A stretch of DNA of 64,000 bases from CADEER01 sp965216585 (GCA_965216585.1 CBDCGC010000003.1:2170001-2234000), one strand, 5' to 3'. Counted from the first letter of the stretch, positions 34,857 through 44,541 are shown. Notes: generated from the sequence alone by a model not told the origin. Translations and numbers: made by a program.

Positions 34857-34998
34857 GGATCCGACAGAAACCCGGCTGATACGAGCGGATCCGCGCACTT
34901 TCGGGGGCGCCTCCTGCGGATAGCCCGGCAGGACCCACATTTTAACACTCTTGACATATTGTGGACTCTGCGCTGCACTGAAGCTCGAGGTGATCGAA

Positions 34999-35265
34999 GT
35001 GAGCCGGCGCATTTCAATCGACGTCACAGACCAGGAACACAGGAAGCTGAAAGCGATGGCCGCGCTTCAGGGCAAGTCCATCAAAGATTTCGTTCTCGAT
35101 CGGACGATCGGTGGTAGTGAAGTCGACGGAGACTTGATCGAGCTCGAACGTGTTCTGCGAAAACGCGTCGAAGAAGCGCAGGCAGGCCCACGGAACAAGC
35201 GCACCGTCAAGAGTATTTTTCAGGAGGCACGCCACAAGGCAGCCGGCACATCTCCGGATGCCTGA
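34999..35265 (+). CDS. ParD/RHH-like antitoxin
   Basis: 88 residues from GTG 34999, supported by GAGGTG 6 bases upstream. RRISIDVTDQEHRKLKAMAALQGKS is a ribbon-helix-helix or antitoxin-type N-terminus; the acidic, disordered-looking C-terminus is where toxin binding is expected. The stop overlaps the toxin ATG by 8 bases. A TTGACA at 34951 may be its -35 box. Confidence 0.8.
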   Translation: MSRRISIDVTDQEHRKLKAMAALQGKSIKDFVLDRTIGGSEVDGDLIELERVLRKRVEEAQAGPRNKRTVKSIFQEARHKAAGTSPDA

Positions 35266-35596
35266 TTTCGAGCTCACACCCGCAGCCGAAATCGACCTTT
35301 CAGAGATTGCGCTCTACACAATCGGCAGATGGGGGTCTCGGCAGGCGGATCGCTATGCAGCCACCCTCGAGCAGCACTTTGCCGGGATTGGTTCGGGGGC
35401 CACACGAACGAAGGCGATGCTACCCAACTGGCCGGAGGTGCGAGTTTCGCGTTGCGAACACCACTATGTTTTTTCCCTCCAGCGGAGCAACGACTGCCCT
35501 TTGATCGTTGCCGTGTTTCATGAACGGATGGACTTGATGGCGCGGCTACGGGACAGGATTGGAATCGACGACGTCGGCGGAGCAGAAGACAAATGA
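35258..35596 (+). CDS. ParE/RelE-type toxin
   Basis: 112 residues, starting within the antitoxin gene. FELTPAAEIDLSEIALYTIGRWGSRQADRY and VRVSRCEHHYVFSLQRSND ... VFHERMDLMARL follow the ParE fold, ending in the usual arginine-leucine helix. Members poison gyrase or cleave ribosomal mRNA; which one cannot be decided here. Confidence 0.85.
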   Translation: MPDFELTPAAEIDLSEIALYTIGRWGSRQADRYAATLEQHFAGIGSGATRTKAMLPNWPEVRVSRCEHHYVFSLQRSNDCPLIVAVFHERMDLMARLRDRIGIDDVGGAEDK

Positions 35597-35674
35597 GTGG
35601 TTGTGATCGGAGTGTGAGGTCGAGCGGCGTCGGAAGCACTACGGGCGTCGTTCTCGTCGAAGGCCAGAAAGCGC

Positions 35675-36490
35675 TCATTCACCGGAGAAGCGAGGTTTTC
35701 GCTTCTCCTTGAACGCGCGCGGTCCCTCGCGCGCGTCCTTCGAGGTCATCACCACCGCCGACACTTCGTCCTCGATGGCCAGTGCCTCGGGTAGGGACTT
35801 GCCACTGGAACGCAAGACTCCTTCCTTGATCTTGCTCACTGCCAGCGGTCCGTTGGCAGCCAGCTTGTCGGCCAGCTCGCGCGCCTTGTTCATCAACTCG
35901 CTCTTCGGAACGACGTAGTTGAGCAGGCCCATCGACAGCGCCTCGTCGGCCGAGAACGAGTCGCCGATCATCAGCATCTCCAACGCCCTGGCGTAGGGGA
36001 TCTGGCGCGGCAGGCGGGTCAGCGAACCACCGCCCGGCAACAAGCCCACCTTCGCCTCCGGTGTGCCGAACACCGCGTGCTCGGCGGCAACGCGCAGGTC
36101 GCAGGCATTGGTGATCTCCGTACCACCGCCCAGTGCCTGGCCGTTCACCGCGGCGATGATCGGCTTGTAGACGTCGAAGCCGCGCAGGATCGCGTCGGTG
36201 AAGAGCTGCAGGTTGCCCATCAGCTTTTCGTCCCACTCGTCTTCGGGCTGCCGGGCGCCGGTGATCAGAGGCATGGTCAGCTTCAGATCGCCGCCGGCGC
36301 AGAAGCTTTCATCGCCAGCGCCAGTGAGGATGGCGGCGCGCAGCTCTTTCGAGTCGCGAAACTCGTACCAAGCCTCAGCCAGCCGCACGAGCATCTGCGG
36401 GCTCAAAGCGTTGCGCGCTTCGGGGCGGTTCATGGTCAGCTTCATGACCCCGCCATCGCGCTCGACGATGAGGTGGCTCCCAGCCGTCAT
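35675..36490 (-). CDS. enoyl-CoA hydratase/isomerase family protein
   Basis: 271 residues from ATG 36490, overlapping the carotenoid oxygenase stop (ATGA). LTMNRPEARNALSPQMLV, the oxyanion segment ESFCAGGDLKL and VNGQALGGGTEITNACDLRVA are crotonase signatures; EAKVGLLPGGGSLTRLPR has the later catalytic loop. The C-terminal DAREGPRAFKEKRKPRF is typical of CoA-binding hydratases. Co-translated with a carotenoid cleavage enzyme, hinting at breakdown of the cleavage product. Confidence 0.88.
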   Translation of the reverse strand: MTAGSHLIVERDGGVMKLTMNRPEARNALSPQMLVRLAEAWYEFRDSKELRAAILTGAGDESFCAGGDLKLTMPLITGARQPEDEWDEKLMGNLQLFTDAILRGFDVYKPIIAAVNGQALGGGTEITNACDLRVAAEHAVFGTPEAKVGLLPGGGSLTRLPRQIPYARALEMLMIGDSFSADEALSMGLLNYVVPKSELMNKARELADKLAANGPLAVSKIKEGVLRSSGKSLPEALAIEDEVSAVVMTSKDAREGPRAFKEKRKPRFSGE

Positions 36491-37977
36491 GCCGGCCAGA
36501 GATCCCGCCCGGGGATCCACTTGGCGTGGAAGCCGCTCGGCACCCGCGACGGCAGGTGCACCTTGGCAATCGGCCCCTGTGCGATGTCGGTTGCAGCGTA
36601 GATCCAACACTCCGAGCGAAGCTCGGCGGCGTGGGTGACGATGGTGACCACGTAGCCGTCGTCTTCCCCTTCCTGTTCACCGAGGCGCGGTGCAAACGGT
36701 GCCTCGCTGCCGAAGACGCCGTCACCATAGTCGTGTCGTTGGCTGCTCGCATCGCCGTGGTCGTATTTGACCAGCGAGTGGAACTCGACCGTGTACGGAT
36801 CGACCGGCAGGCGCTGGTGATACGAGTAGCGCGTCTTCTCGCCGTAACGCTGGGTATCGGGTAGACAGAACTCGACGTTCATGTCGTCGAGCTGCTCTTC
36901 TGCCACCTCGCCCGTTTTCACATTCATACGCCAGCGCCGCAGATGGGCGCGGATGCGCAAATAGCCGAGCATCGACGCCAGCTCGCCCTCTTCCTTGTTG
37001 CGGCGGATGGTTGGATCGGGCTGGAAACACCCGTCCATGACTACCCAATCCCCTTCCTCCCAGGCGTTGACCATGTGCAGTACGTAGCCGGGCTCGAAGT
37101 CGAACCAACGAACATCCTCTGTCGCCCCCCGCCGCGGCAGCACGCCGAAGCGGCTGGGAATGTCGGGGTGGAACTTGGCAACCCGATAGCCATGCCGGCG
37201 CAGCACGTCGACGTCGTGAAAGAAGGGGAAGTCGTGCAGGATCGTGTAGCGTTCGGTGATGGTCAGATCGTGCGGAGATCGCGGCCCCGGCAGATCGACG
37301 GGGATCTCGTGAACCAACTCGCCATCGGCCGAAACGACTCCGTAGCGCATGAACGGCGGCTCGTCGGCAAGTGTGAAGTAGATCAACTCACCGCTGCGGG
37401 GGTCGACCTTGGGATGCGCCGATACCGACGTGCGGCGTTTGCCACCGAAGTCGTCGACACCTATCGTTTCCAAGGAGAGCGGATCTAGGCGGTAGGGCTC
37501 GCCACACATGTACCACAGCGCCAGGATCGCGCCGTTGTGGTAGATGACGTCGGTGTTGGCTGTGTCCTTCAGATAGTGACGCGGCTTGTCGAAGTCGAAC
37601 GGCCCCATGATGCCTGGCCAGATCGCTTCTCCGCGGGTGCGCTCGTCGGCGAGAAACGAGGTGTCGACGAGGCGGCTGCGATAGCTGGCCTTTCCGTCGC
37701 GGAAGTAGACGGCGTGCACCATGCCGTCGCCGTCGAACCAGTGATACAGGTTGGTCGGCTGGAAGACGGCGTTCGGACCGTTGCGAACGTACGCACCACA
37801 CAGATCAGTGGGGATCTCGCCTTCGACGGTCAAATCGTCCGCCGCCAGATCGTCCGCCGCCAGCGGTGCGTGGTACCCGCGCAGGTAGGGATTGTCGACG
37901 CCATCAGTCCAGGATGGCGCATCATCCGGAACGTCGTTCGGCGACACCGGCGCAGCGGCTCTTCGTGCGTTCGTCAT
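36487..37977 (-). CDS. carotenoid oxygenase family protein
   Basis: 496 residues from ATG 37977 with GGGAGG 8 bases upstream. The seven-bladed propeller iron enzyme is indicated by the four histidine sites: SVSAHPKVD, RSPHDLTIT, ILHDFPFFHD and, at the C-terminus, SGFHAKWIPG; YVRNGPNAVFQ and HWFDGDGMVHAV are typical N-terminal blocks. It would cleave a polyene or stilbene double bond with O2. A short duplication (AADDLAADDL) lies near residue 40. Coupled to the crotonase gene. Confidence 0.9.
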   Translation of the reverse strand: MTNARRAAAPVSPNDVPDDAPSWTDGVDNPYLRGYHAPLAADDLAADDLTVEGEIPTDLCGAYVRNGPNAVFQPTNLYHWFDGDGMVHAVYFRDGKASYRSRLVDTSFLADERTRGEAIWPGIMGPFDFDKPRHYLKDTANTDVIYHNGAILALWYMCGEPYRLDPLSLETIGVDDFGGKRRTSVSAHPKVDPRSGELIYFTLADEPPFMRYGVVSADGELVHEIPVDLPGPRSPHDLTITERYTILHDFPFFHDVDVLRRHGYRVAKFHPDIPSRFGVLPRRGATEDVRWFDFEPGYVLHMVNAWEEGDWVVMDGCFQPDPTIRRNKEEGELASMLGYLRIRAHLRRWRMNVKTGEVAEEQLDDMNVEFCLPDTQRYGEKTRYSYHQRLPVDPYTVEFHSLVKYDHGDASSQRHDYGDGVFGSEAPFAPRLGEQEGEDDGYVVTIVTHAAELRSECWIYAATDIAQGPIAKVHLPSRVPSGFHAKWIPGRDLWPA

Positions 37978-38055
37978 GGCGGCATCCTCCCGTTTCGGGT
38001 CCGACCTCGTCAAGTCGCAACTCGCATCGTGTAATCCGCCGTGGTATGCGGCGGC

Positions 38056-39867
38056 ATGACTATCTCGACGCGAATCCTCGCCGCTTTCTTCTCTCTCACG
38101 TTCCTGAACGCCTGCGGCGGAGACGACGACAACGACGCTGCCTTCTCCCCACAACTGTGCGAGCAGGCGGCGAGCGAAGCCCTAGTGACCTGCCTGGAAG
38201 ACGCCAGTTTCGATCTTGGGGTCTGCTACGAATTGGGCAACAGCGAATGCGAAAACGCCAGTGCCGACACCGTGGCTGCGATCGCGGCCGCGATCTCCAA
38301 CGAGTGCGATGACACGGCCACACGCCGGAGCGCCTTTGGCCCCGACATGACGCGCGACGCTTTGATCCGGCGCGTAGAGGAGTCCTGCCGGACGAACAGC
38401 GCCTCCCTGGCTTCGCGCACTTTCGGCGGTCCGCATGGAGTCGTCTGGCGAGAAAGTACCCCCGACAGCCGGAGCTGTTTGTCGGGCGCTCACATCCTGG
38501 GATCACTCTTGATGGAGAATGCGATGAGCACCTGGAGCCGGTGTGCTCTCGATGGAGACTGCAATACGGCGCGCGATGACATCGACCTCTCTCGCGACGT
38601 GACGATCGATCTCATCGACGAAGACTGCGAGGATCTCAGCTCTCTCATCGCCATCGATTCGACGACCTACGCGCAGAGAGCGCTCGAACAGGCCGAGTGT
38701 ATCGCCGCAACCTTGCATCCCGGCACCCCGGATCTCGATCTGTCCTGCGGACCGCGTGACTCCATCGCCCAGGCGCCGCGCGGCGAGTACGTGCAGATCG
38801 TTCTCGACAGCGACGTCTGGGGCACTCGCTGCGGCGACGGCTCGCCCTTCGCCTTCCAGCTTCGCCTCGCACCCGACGGTTCACCGGTAGAGAATCTGAT
38901 GGTCGCCATGGAGGGCGGCGGAGTTTGTATCTTCGACGATTGCGTCAACCGACCGGCCGATCTCTTCGAAGCACTGAACGACGAAGCGCCGACCACCGGG
39001 ATCATGTCGAACGATCCCGACGAGAGTCCGTTTGCCAACTGGAGCAAGGCCTACTTGCCGTACTGCAACCAGGACGTCTTCATCGGCGGCGGCGCGACCA
39101 ACGTCTTCACCGGCGGATTCACCGTGCACCGCTTCGGCGCCATCAACGTGCGCGCGGCGCTGCGCTACATTCGCGACGTCATCTGGCGTGAGCTCGACGA
39201 AAACACCGCCGAAGGCTACCGCCCCGACCGCATGCGGGTGTTCTTCGGCGGCTTCTCCGCCGGCGGCTTCGGCACGCTCTACAACTACCACTACGTTCTC
39301 GACGACCTGCAGTGGGAACACACCACCGCCTTCCCCGACGCGGCTCTGGCACTCGACAGCGGCGCCGGAATCAGCGTTGCCACACTCGGCGCCCTGTTGA
39401 TCCCCGAGAGTGACGCCGGCTGGTCCTCACTGCCGTACATGCCTCCCTACTGCATCGACTTCGACTGCGGCGTCGGCCCGGTCGGCCTCGAGGCGATGCT
39501 GCCCCGCTTGAAAGCCGTTCCCGAGCAACAGCTCCTCGTTCTCACCAACCAGGTCGACGACGTCCAGGTCGCAACGACTTTCTTCGATTCGACCGCCGGT
39601 TGGGTCAACGAGCTGCGCCGCCAGTACTGCCGCTTCGCCGACGCCGACGGCGTCAAAGCCTATATGCCGGCGATCGCCGAAAGTCGCCACGTCATCTCCC
39701 CGTTTCCGGATCTCTACCGCGGCAACCTCGTCGACGGCGTGCAGATGGTCGATTGGCTGTGGGGTGCCGTCACCGACCCCGACGGCGTCGTCAACCGCGT
39801 CGAAGAGGGCATGCTGGTCGACGCGATACCCGGCGTCGAGCCCTTCCCCTGCGAGGTGGCTCCGTAG
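38056..39867 (+). CDS. Notum/pectin-acetylesterase-like lipoprotein
   Basis: 603 residues from ATG 38056 (a GTG at 38041 is in frame). The signal ends in the lipobox LNAC. After a cysteine-rich 200-residue region comes a serine-hydrolase domain: VAMEGGGVCIFDDC near the oxyanion hole, nucleophile elbow FFGGFSAGGFGTLYN, then TNQVDDVQVA and AESRHVISPF as acid and histidine candidates. These are features of the Notum/plant PAE family of carboxylesterases. Substrate unknown; probably exported and lipid-anchored. Confidence 0.8.
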   Translation: MTISTRILAAFFSLTFLNACGGDDDNDAAFSPQLCEQAASEALVTCLEDASFDLGVCYELGNSECENASADTVAAIAAAISNECDDTATRRSAFGPDMTRDALIRRVEESCRTNSASLASRTFGGPHGVVWRESTPDSRSCLSGAHILGSLLMENAMSTWSRCALDGDCNTARDDIDLSRDVTIDLIDEDCEDLSSLIAIDSTTYAQRALEQAECIAATLHPGTPDLDLSCGPRDSIAQAPRGEYVQIVLDSDVWGTRCGDGSPFAFQLRLAPDGSPVENLMVAMEGGGVCIFDDCVNRPADLFEALNDEAPTTGIMSNDPDESPFANWSKAYLPYCNQDVFIGGGATNVFTGGFTVHRFGAINVRAALRYIRDVIWRELDENTAEGYRPDRMRVFFGGFSAGGFGTLYNYHYVLDDLQWEHTTAFPDAALALDSGAGISVATLGALLIPESDAGWSSLPYMPPYCIDFDCGVGPVGLEAMLPRLKAVPEQQLLVLTNQVDDVQVATTFFDSTAGWVNELRRQYCRFADADGVKAYMPAIAESRHVISPFPDLYRGNLVDGVQMVDWLWGAVTDPDGVVNRVEEGMLVDAIPGVEPFPCEVAP

Positions 39868-39883
39868 ACGGCTTGCACTCGAC

Positions 39884-41137
39884 CTACTCGGCGACGACGG
39901 GAAATCGATCGAAGTAGAAATCGAAACGCTGGCGAACCTCAGCTGGATCGAGCCCGAAGTCTCCTTCGAGGTCGTACACCACCCGTCCATGCTTGCCGCG
40001 CTGATGATCGGCCATGTAGGCAGCCAGATCGGCACGCGACTCACTCGTCACCCCTAGACCGGCGACGTCATAGATTCGTTCCACCATGGCGAGGTCATCG
40101 GCCATGAACTCGTGGAAGAGAACGTCAAAGCTCTGCGCCGCGGGGATCTCATCGCGATCCCGCACACAGGCGCGCAGCAGCTTCTCAACCCGATCGATCC
40201 AGTACTCCGCCACCGCCCGAGGATCAACCCGTACTCGGCGCACGCGGTCCCCGTAGGCCAACATGGTGATCGCCGAGCGAATGACCGACACCGGGTCCCG
40301 ATGCGTAACGACGATCGTCGCATCGGCAAAGGTCCGATGAAGGGGGATCAACTGCTCCATGTGCTGCGGCGACTTGAGAATCCAGCGTTTGACCGGCGCA
40401 CCGCGCCGCCACTGCACCGCCCGCAGGACTTTCTTCAGATACGAGTAGTGCGGTGTCTGATCGTGCGACAGATAGTAGTCGCGCCAGCGCGGCGGGGTCG
40501 CCACCCACTCGAGCAGATACGACGAGAAGTCGAGCGCCTGCAGCTCGATTTCTTCGTGTACGTGCTCGGGAGTCATGTGGTGCATGGCGCGCAACAGCGG
40601 CATCATCGCGTCCTGTTGCTCGTAGCTCTTGACGCAACGCAGGTAGCGGGGGTCCGCCCCATCCGAACCGGGCTCCTCGCGCGGATCGGGAATGGGCTCG
40701 CGACTTTCCCAGTAGGGCAGCGAGTGCAAGCGGCGGTCCGAGGAGATGAGGTTGACGAGATGCGTCGTACCCGAACGCGGCAAACCGGCGATGATGATCG
40801 GCCGGTCGATGACGACGTCCTCGACCTCCGGGTGTCGTTTGCACAGATCCTCGAGAAGTAGACGGTTGGCAGCGTAGCGCACGCAATCGTTGAGCACGCC
40901 GAGTCGGCCGATCGGTGCGAGCTCGGCATCCTCGTCGGCGCTTTGCAGCCATACGCGCAGGCGTTCACGAAAGTCGTCGGCACCAAAATCGTCGAGCCCG
41001 GTCTGCGCCCGCGCCTTGTCGAGAACCGCGTCTTCGCTCAGATCGACGACGAGATCCTCGGTCGCCTCGACGGCCGTCCGCTGCACGTCGGTCAGCACGG
41101 GATGGGCGAGATCAACGATGCGAATTTCGTCGCTCAC
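39884..41137 (-). CDS. sulfotransferase family protein
   Basis: 417 residues from GTG 41137, which overlaps the stop of the decayed SDR frame (GTGA). The PAPS loop is IIAGLPRSGTTHLVNLI (about 132-148), and ATIVVTHRDPVSVIRSAITM is the 3'-phosphate motif. WILKSPQHMEQL matches the substrate-side helix of Sulfotransfer_3 members. It is longer at the N-terminus than the two other sulfotransferases here. Acceptor unknown. Confidence 0.88.
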   Translation of the reverse strand: MSDEIRIVDLAHPVLTDVQRTAVEATEDLVVDLSEDAVLDKARAQTGLDDFGADDFRERLRVWLQSADEDAELAPIGRLGVLNDCVRYAANRLLLEDLCKRHPEVEDVVIDRPIIIAGLPRSGTTHLVNLISSDRRLHSLPYWESREPIPDPREEPGSDGADPRYLRCVKSYEQQDAMMPLLRAMHHMTPEHVHEEIELQALDFSSYLLEWVATPPRWRDYYLSHDQTPHYSYLKKVLRAVQWRRGAPVKRWILKSPQHMEQLIPLHRTFADATIVVTHRDPVSVIRSAITMLAYGDRVRRVRVDPRAVAEYWIDRVEKLLRACVRDRDEIPAAQSFDVLFHEFMADDLAMVERIYDVAGLGVTSESRADLAAYMADHQRGKHGRVVYDLEGDFGLDPAEVRQRFDFYFDRFPVVAE

Positions 41138-41725
41138 GGCGTCGACTCGTCGAGCTTGCGCTTGGCCTTTTGATGCGCCGTGCGCATCGCCCGACCGAGA
41201 ATCGGCAGGAGAAACCTGCGCGGCACGTGGGCCAGTGCCCGCGCCATCAGCCGGTTGCTCCAACCGGGGACGGCGACCGGACCGCGTCGCAGATGATCGA
41301 GAGCAAACTCCGCCACGTCGCCGGCGGGTAGCACACCGGGCAACTCATGCGGCTCGAACCCGTTCTGCCGCAACGTTGACGTCGACGATCCGCTGGTGCT
41401 GTTCGAGCTCGAGCTCCTCGAACTCACCCTCCGGATTGATGCCGGCGTTGCAGACGACCAGTCCGACATCTCGTCCGGCGACCGCATCGGCAATGAAACC
41501 GGCGGCATCGCGCCGCGAGACATCGAGGATCAACGCCTCGGCGCGGACAGAATGCTCGGCGGCAATCTCGTCGCTCACACGAGCCAGCTCGGCTTCGCGT
41601 CGAGCAACCAGAATGGGTCGAACCCGACGCCGCGCCAGAGCGTGGGCAAACGCTTCGCCGATCCCAGAGGAAGCACCCGTAACGACGGCCAAGGGCCCAT
41701 AGCGCTCCTCGAATCCCTCAGCCAT
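41134..41725 (-). pseudogene. SDR gene with internal deletion and frameshift
   Basis: The N-terminal frame (from ATG 41725) is a good SDR start: LAVVTGASSGIGEAFAHALARR, LVVCNAGINPEGEFEELEL, ending IVDVNVAA. Within a few bases the sequence jumps, in another frame, to a C-terminal SDR tail (NGFEPHELPGVLPAGDVAEFALDHLRR ... ILGRAMRTAHQKAKRK) that ends at 41134. About 100 residues including the YxxxK catalytic site are missing, so it cannot be active. The junction is near 41370-41390. Confidence 0.8.
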
Positions 41726-41907
41726 ACCGCCAGATACCAACCCGAAATTCAGCGGTCAAAACACTGAGCCCGTTCGGGCTAGCTGCTCAGGGGACGTAGG
41801 AGGCGATGTCTACGGGAAGGGCAAGACAGCAGCCCAGACAACGTGGTACCCTTACACGCTCCAGGGCAACGAAAAGACGAGGATGATCAGGCACGCCTTG
41901 CGAGTTG

Positions 41908-42171
41908 ATGGCAATCGATGAGAAGCTGCTGGACAAGGCACGTCGCGCCCCGCACACGATGCGCTTTCGCGAGTTCTGCAGGCTCGTTGAGTCACTGGGT
42001 TTCGTCCACGAACGAACGCGAGGAAGCCATCGAATCTACTCGCATCCGCGGGCTGGAGAACTGAAAGACATGTTCCCTTTGGTCAACTTGCAGCCCGCAA
42101 AGAGCGGATCGGCCAAGCCATACCAAGTGCGTGAGGTGCTGGAACGAGCAAAGCGACTTGGGATCATTTGA
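41908..42171 (+). CDS. hicA: HicA-type mRNA interferase toxin
   Basis: 87 residues from ATG 41908. MRFREFCRLVESLGFVHERT then GSHRIYSHP has the HicA double-stranded RNA-binding-like fold with the catalytic histidine in GSH; KPYQVREVLERAKRLGI is the typical end. Followed by an antitoxin-type gene after 30 bases. Confidence 0.85.
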   Translation: MAIDEKLLDKARRAPHTMRFREFCRLVESLGFVHERTRGSHRIYSHPRAGELKDMFPLVNLQPAKSGSAKPYQVREVLERAKRLGII

Positions 42172-42201
42172 GCGCTGAAAAAGAAGAGGAGAGCCTGAGC
42201 G

Positions 42202-42423
42202 ATGGAAATCCCCCACTACTCTTACCGCGTCTTCTGGTCCGATGAAGACGGCGAATATGTTGCGGTGTGCGATGAATTGCCTGGGCTTTCCGGATTGGCC
42301 GAGAACGAGAGCGAAGCACTGGCCGAGCTAAGAGTGGCGATTGAGGGCAGCCTTGCCGTGTTGCGCGAAAAGGGCGAACGCATCCCCGAGCCGAACCCGC
42401 GACCCGCCCGCGCCGTTGGGTGA
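42202..42423 (+). CDS. hicB: HicB-type antitoxin
   Basis: 73 residues after an AGAGGAGAG Shine-Dalgarno. YSYRVFWSDEDGEYVAVCDELPGLSGLAENESEALAEL is the partial RNase H-like HicB domain. It lacks a C-terminal DNA-binding helix-turn-helix or ribbon, so it is of the short form. Forms a pair with the preceding HicA. Confidence 0.85.
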   Translation: MEIPHYSYRVFWSDEDGEYVAVCDELPGLSGLAENESEALAELRVAIEGSLAVLREKGERIPEPNPRPARAVG

Positions 42424-42795
42424 CAAAGAGGGTCGAAGATGACCGAATGCACCTACACCGCAAGGGCCGAGTGGCGGGGTTAGGGGACGTAGGAGGGTGC
42501 TCGGCTTGTTTTTCTCGCGCCAAGCTCGCCAAGCCGCCAAGAGTGCCGTGGAAGTTTCGTGAAAAGGGGGACAGGTTCCGATTGCGTCGCAATTCGTCTT
42601 TGATTCTAGGGAGTTGACGAGCGAAATTGGTACCTGTCCCCAATTTCCGCAGTTTCCCGAAGTGGAGCGTCGAGCCGCGCCGCCTGTGAGGCCGTAGAAG
42701 AGCACAGCCCTCAGGTATTCCCCCCTCGGGCGCGGCGTTCACAGGGAGACCCCGGGAACCTGTTCCGCCGACGGAATTCGTGATCTCATGCTCGC
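42424..42795. other. 372-bp intergenic stretch with dispersed repeats
   Basis: At about 42510-42542 a degenerate CGCGCCAAG...CGCCAAG repeat is found, related to those around the GxxExxY gene. At 42566-42579 and 42629-42641 an inverted pair GGGGGACAGGTTCC / GGTACCTGTCCCC brackets 50 bases, a REP-like pattern. The rest holds no recognisable gene. Confidence 0.65.
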
Positions 42796-43965
42796 ATGCG
42801 TACGGGCCTGGAACGGCTACTCGATGAACCTCGACGCTGGCTCGGCAATGCGCGGATCGGTCTGGTTGCCAACCCGACCACGGTGGATCGTCAGCTCGCG
42901 CACGCCGCCGATCTCTTCCATTCCCATCCCGACATCGATCTAAAACTCCTCTTCGGTCCCGAGCACGGTGTGCGCGGCTCGGCGCAGGACATGATCGAAG
43001 TCGGCGATCAAAGGGATGCTTCGACGGGCCTTCCCGAGATCTCACTCTACAGCTCGACCTTCGAATCTCTTGCGCCGACCGCTGAACACCTGACCTCGAT
43101 CGATGTTCTCGTTTTCGACGTCCATGACGTCGGCGCGCGCTACTACACCTACGCAGCGACCATGGCCCTGTGCATGCGCGCAGCAGCAGCGACCACTACC
43201 AAGGTCCTGGTTCTCGATCGCCCCAACCCGATCGGCGGCGTGCAAATCGAAGGCGGCGGACTGCAGGCTGGACTGGAGAACTTCTGCGGCCTCTACCCGA
43301 TCCCGCAACGGCACGCCATGACTGTGGGCGAGCTCGCCCGCCTCTACAACGACGCTTTCGGAATCGCCTGCGATCTCGACGTCGTGACCTGTGAAGGGTG
43401 GCAACGCGATCACTACTACGACGAAACCGATCTGCCCTGGATCATGCCCTCACCCAACATGCCGACGCTCGACACCGCCATCGTCTACCCGGGCATGTGC
43501 CTGCTCGAAGGTACCAATCTCTCCGAGGGCCGCGGCACGACGCGTCCGTTCGAGCTCTTCGGCGCTCCCTTCATCGACGGCATCAGCCTCGCGGCCGAGC
43601 TCGATAGTTGCCGTCTGTCCGGCGTTGCGTTCCGACCCTGCACGATCGAGCCGACCTTTCACAAGTTCGCCAAACAGCGCTGCGGCGCCGTGCAAATCCA
43701 CGTCACCGACAGGCGGGAGTTCAACTCCTACGCCACCGGCCTTGCCGTCCTCGCCGCGGTCAAACGGATGTGGCCGGACGACTTCGCCTGGCGCACCGAG
43801 ATGTACGAGTTCCGCGACGACGTCCCCGCCATCGACCTCCTGACCGGCGACCCCGCCGTGCGCAAGGCGATCGACCGCGGCGACACGTTCGAGTCGATCG
43901 TCAAAATCACACAAAGAGGCAGGGAGATCTACGACCGCGGGCGCCCGATGGCCTTGCTCTATTGA
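42796..43965 (+). CDS. NamZ-like exo-beta-N-acetylmuramidase (DUF1343)
   Basis: 389 residues. IGLVANPTTVDRQLAHAADLF, LKLLFGPEHGVRGSAQD, VFDVHDVGARYYTY, VLDRPNPIGG and PGMCLLEGTNLSEGRGTTRPFE are hallmarks of DUF1343, whose characterised member NamZ removes N-acetylmuramic acid from peptidoglycan fragments. No signal peptide is seen, unlike many homologues, so it may act in the cytosol on recycled muropeptides. The MaoC genes follow after 24 bases. Confidence 0.88.
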   Translation: MRTGLERLLDEPRRWLGNARIGLVANPTTVDRQLAHAADLFHSHPDIDLKLLFGPEHGVRGSAQDMIEVGDQRDASTGLPEISLYSSTFESLAPTAEHLTSIDVLVFDVHDVGARYYTYAATMALCMRAAAATTTKVLVLDRPNPIGGVQIEGGGLQAGLENFCGLYPIPQRHAMTVGELARLYNDAFGIACDLDVVTCEGWQRDHYYDETDLPWIMPSPNMPTLDTAIVYPGMCLLEGTNLSEGRGTTRPFELFGAPFIDGISLAAELDSCRLSGVAFRPCTIEPTFHKFAKQRCGAVQIHVTDRREFNSYATGLAVLAAVKRMWPDDFAWRTEMYEFRDDVPAIDLLTGDPAVRKAIDRGDTFESIVKITQRGREIYDRGRPMALLY

Positions 43966-43989
43966 AAATTGTTGATTCAATGGGCCGTC

Positions 43990-44538
43990 ATGTCTGAAAC
44001 CAACGACCCCCTTCGCCAATCACTCGAGCGCTACGTCGGCAAGCCGATGAGCGCGGAGGCGTCGGTTGCGGCGCCGGACGAGGTCAACCTGCCGATGATC
44101 CGGCACTGGGTCGATGCTCTCGACGACCGCAATCCCGTCTACCTCGACGATGAGGCCGCGAAGCAGTCACGTTTCGGCGGAATCGTCGCTCCACCGGCGA
44201 TGTTGCAGGCTTGGATCATGCCGCGACCGAAGATCGAAGGGATCGCCGAGCGCGGCGGCGCGCCGGACGATTTTTCTTTCGACAATCCGATCACCGCACT
44301 CGACGAGGCCGGATTCACGGGGACGCTGGCGACCAACTCCGAGCTCGACTTCGATCACTACCTGCATGTCGGCGACCGGCTCTTCACCTCCTCCGCGGTG
44401 GAGTCGATCTCCGACCAAAAGAAGACGGCTCTCGGTCTCGGCTATTTCGTCACCTGGGTGACGACCTACCGCAATCAGAAAGGCGAGGAGGTCGGACGCC
44501 AGCTCTTTCGCATTCTCAAGTTCCAACCGGGGTCGTGA
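43990..44538 (+). CDS. MaoC-like/FAS1-type dehydratase, N-terminal-domain subunit
   Basis: 182 residues from ATG 43990. IRHWVDALDDRNPVYLDDEAA and GGIVAPPAMLQAWIMPRP follow the hot-dog dehydratase family (FAS1_DH_region/HadA-like). LRSDLD-type catalytic residues lie in the neighbouring subunit. Three bases separate it from the next hot-dog gene, so the two probably form a heterodimer hydrating or dehydrating acyl thioesters. Confidence 0.85.
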   Translation: MSETNDPLRQSLERYVGKPMSAEASVAAPDEVNLPMIRHWVDALDDRNPVYLDDEAAKQSRFGGIVAPPAMLQAWIMPRPKIEGIAERGGAPDDFSFDNPITALDEAGFTGTLATNSELDFDHYLHVGDRLFTSSAVESISDQKKTALGLGYFVTWVTTYRNQKGEEVGRQLFRILKFQPGS

Positions 44539-44541
44539 GCG

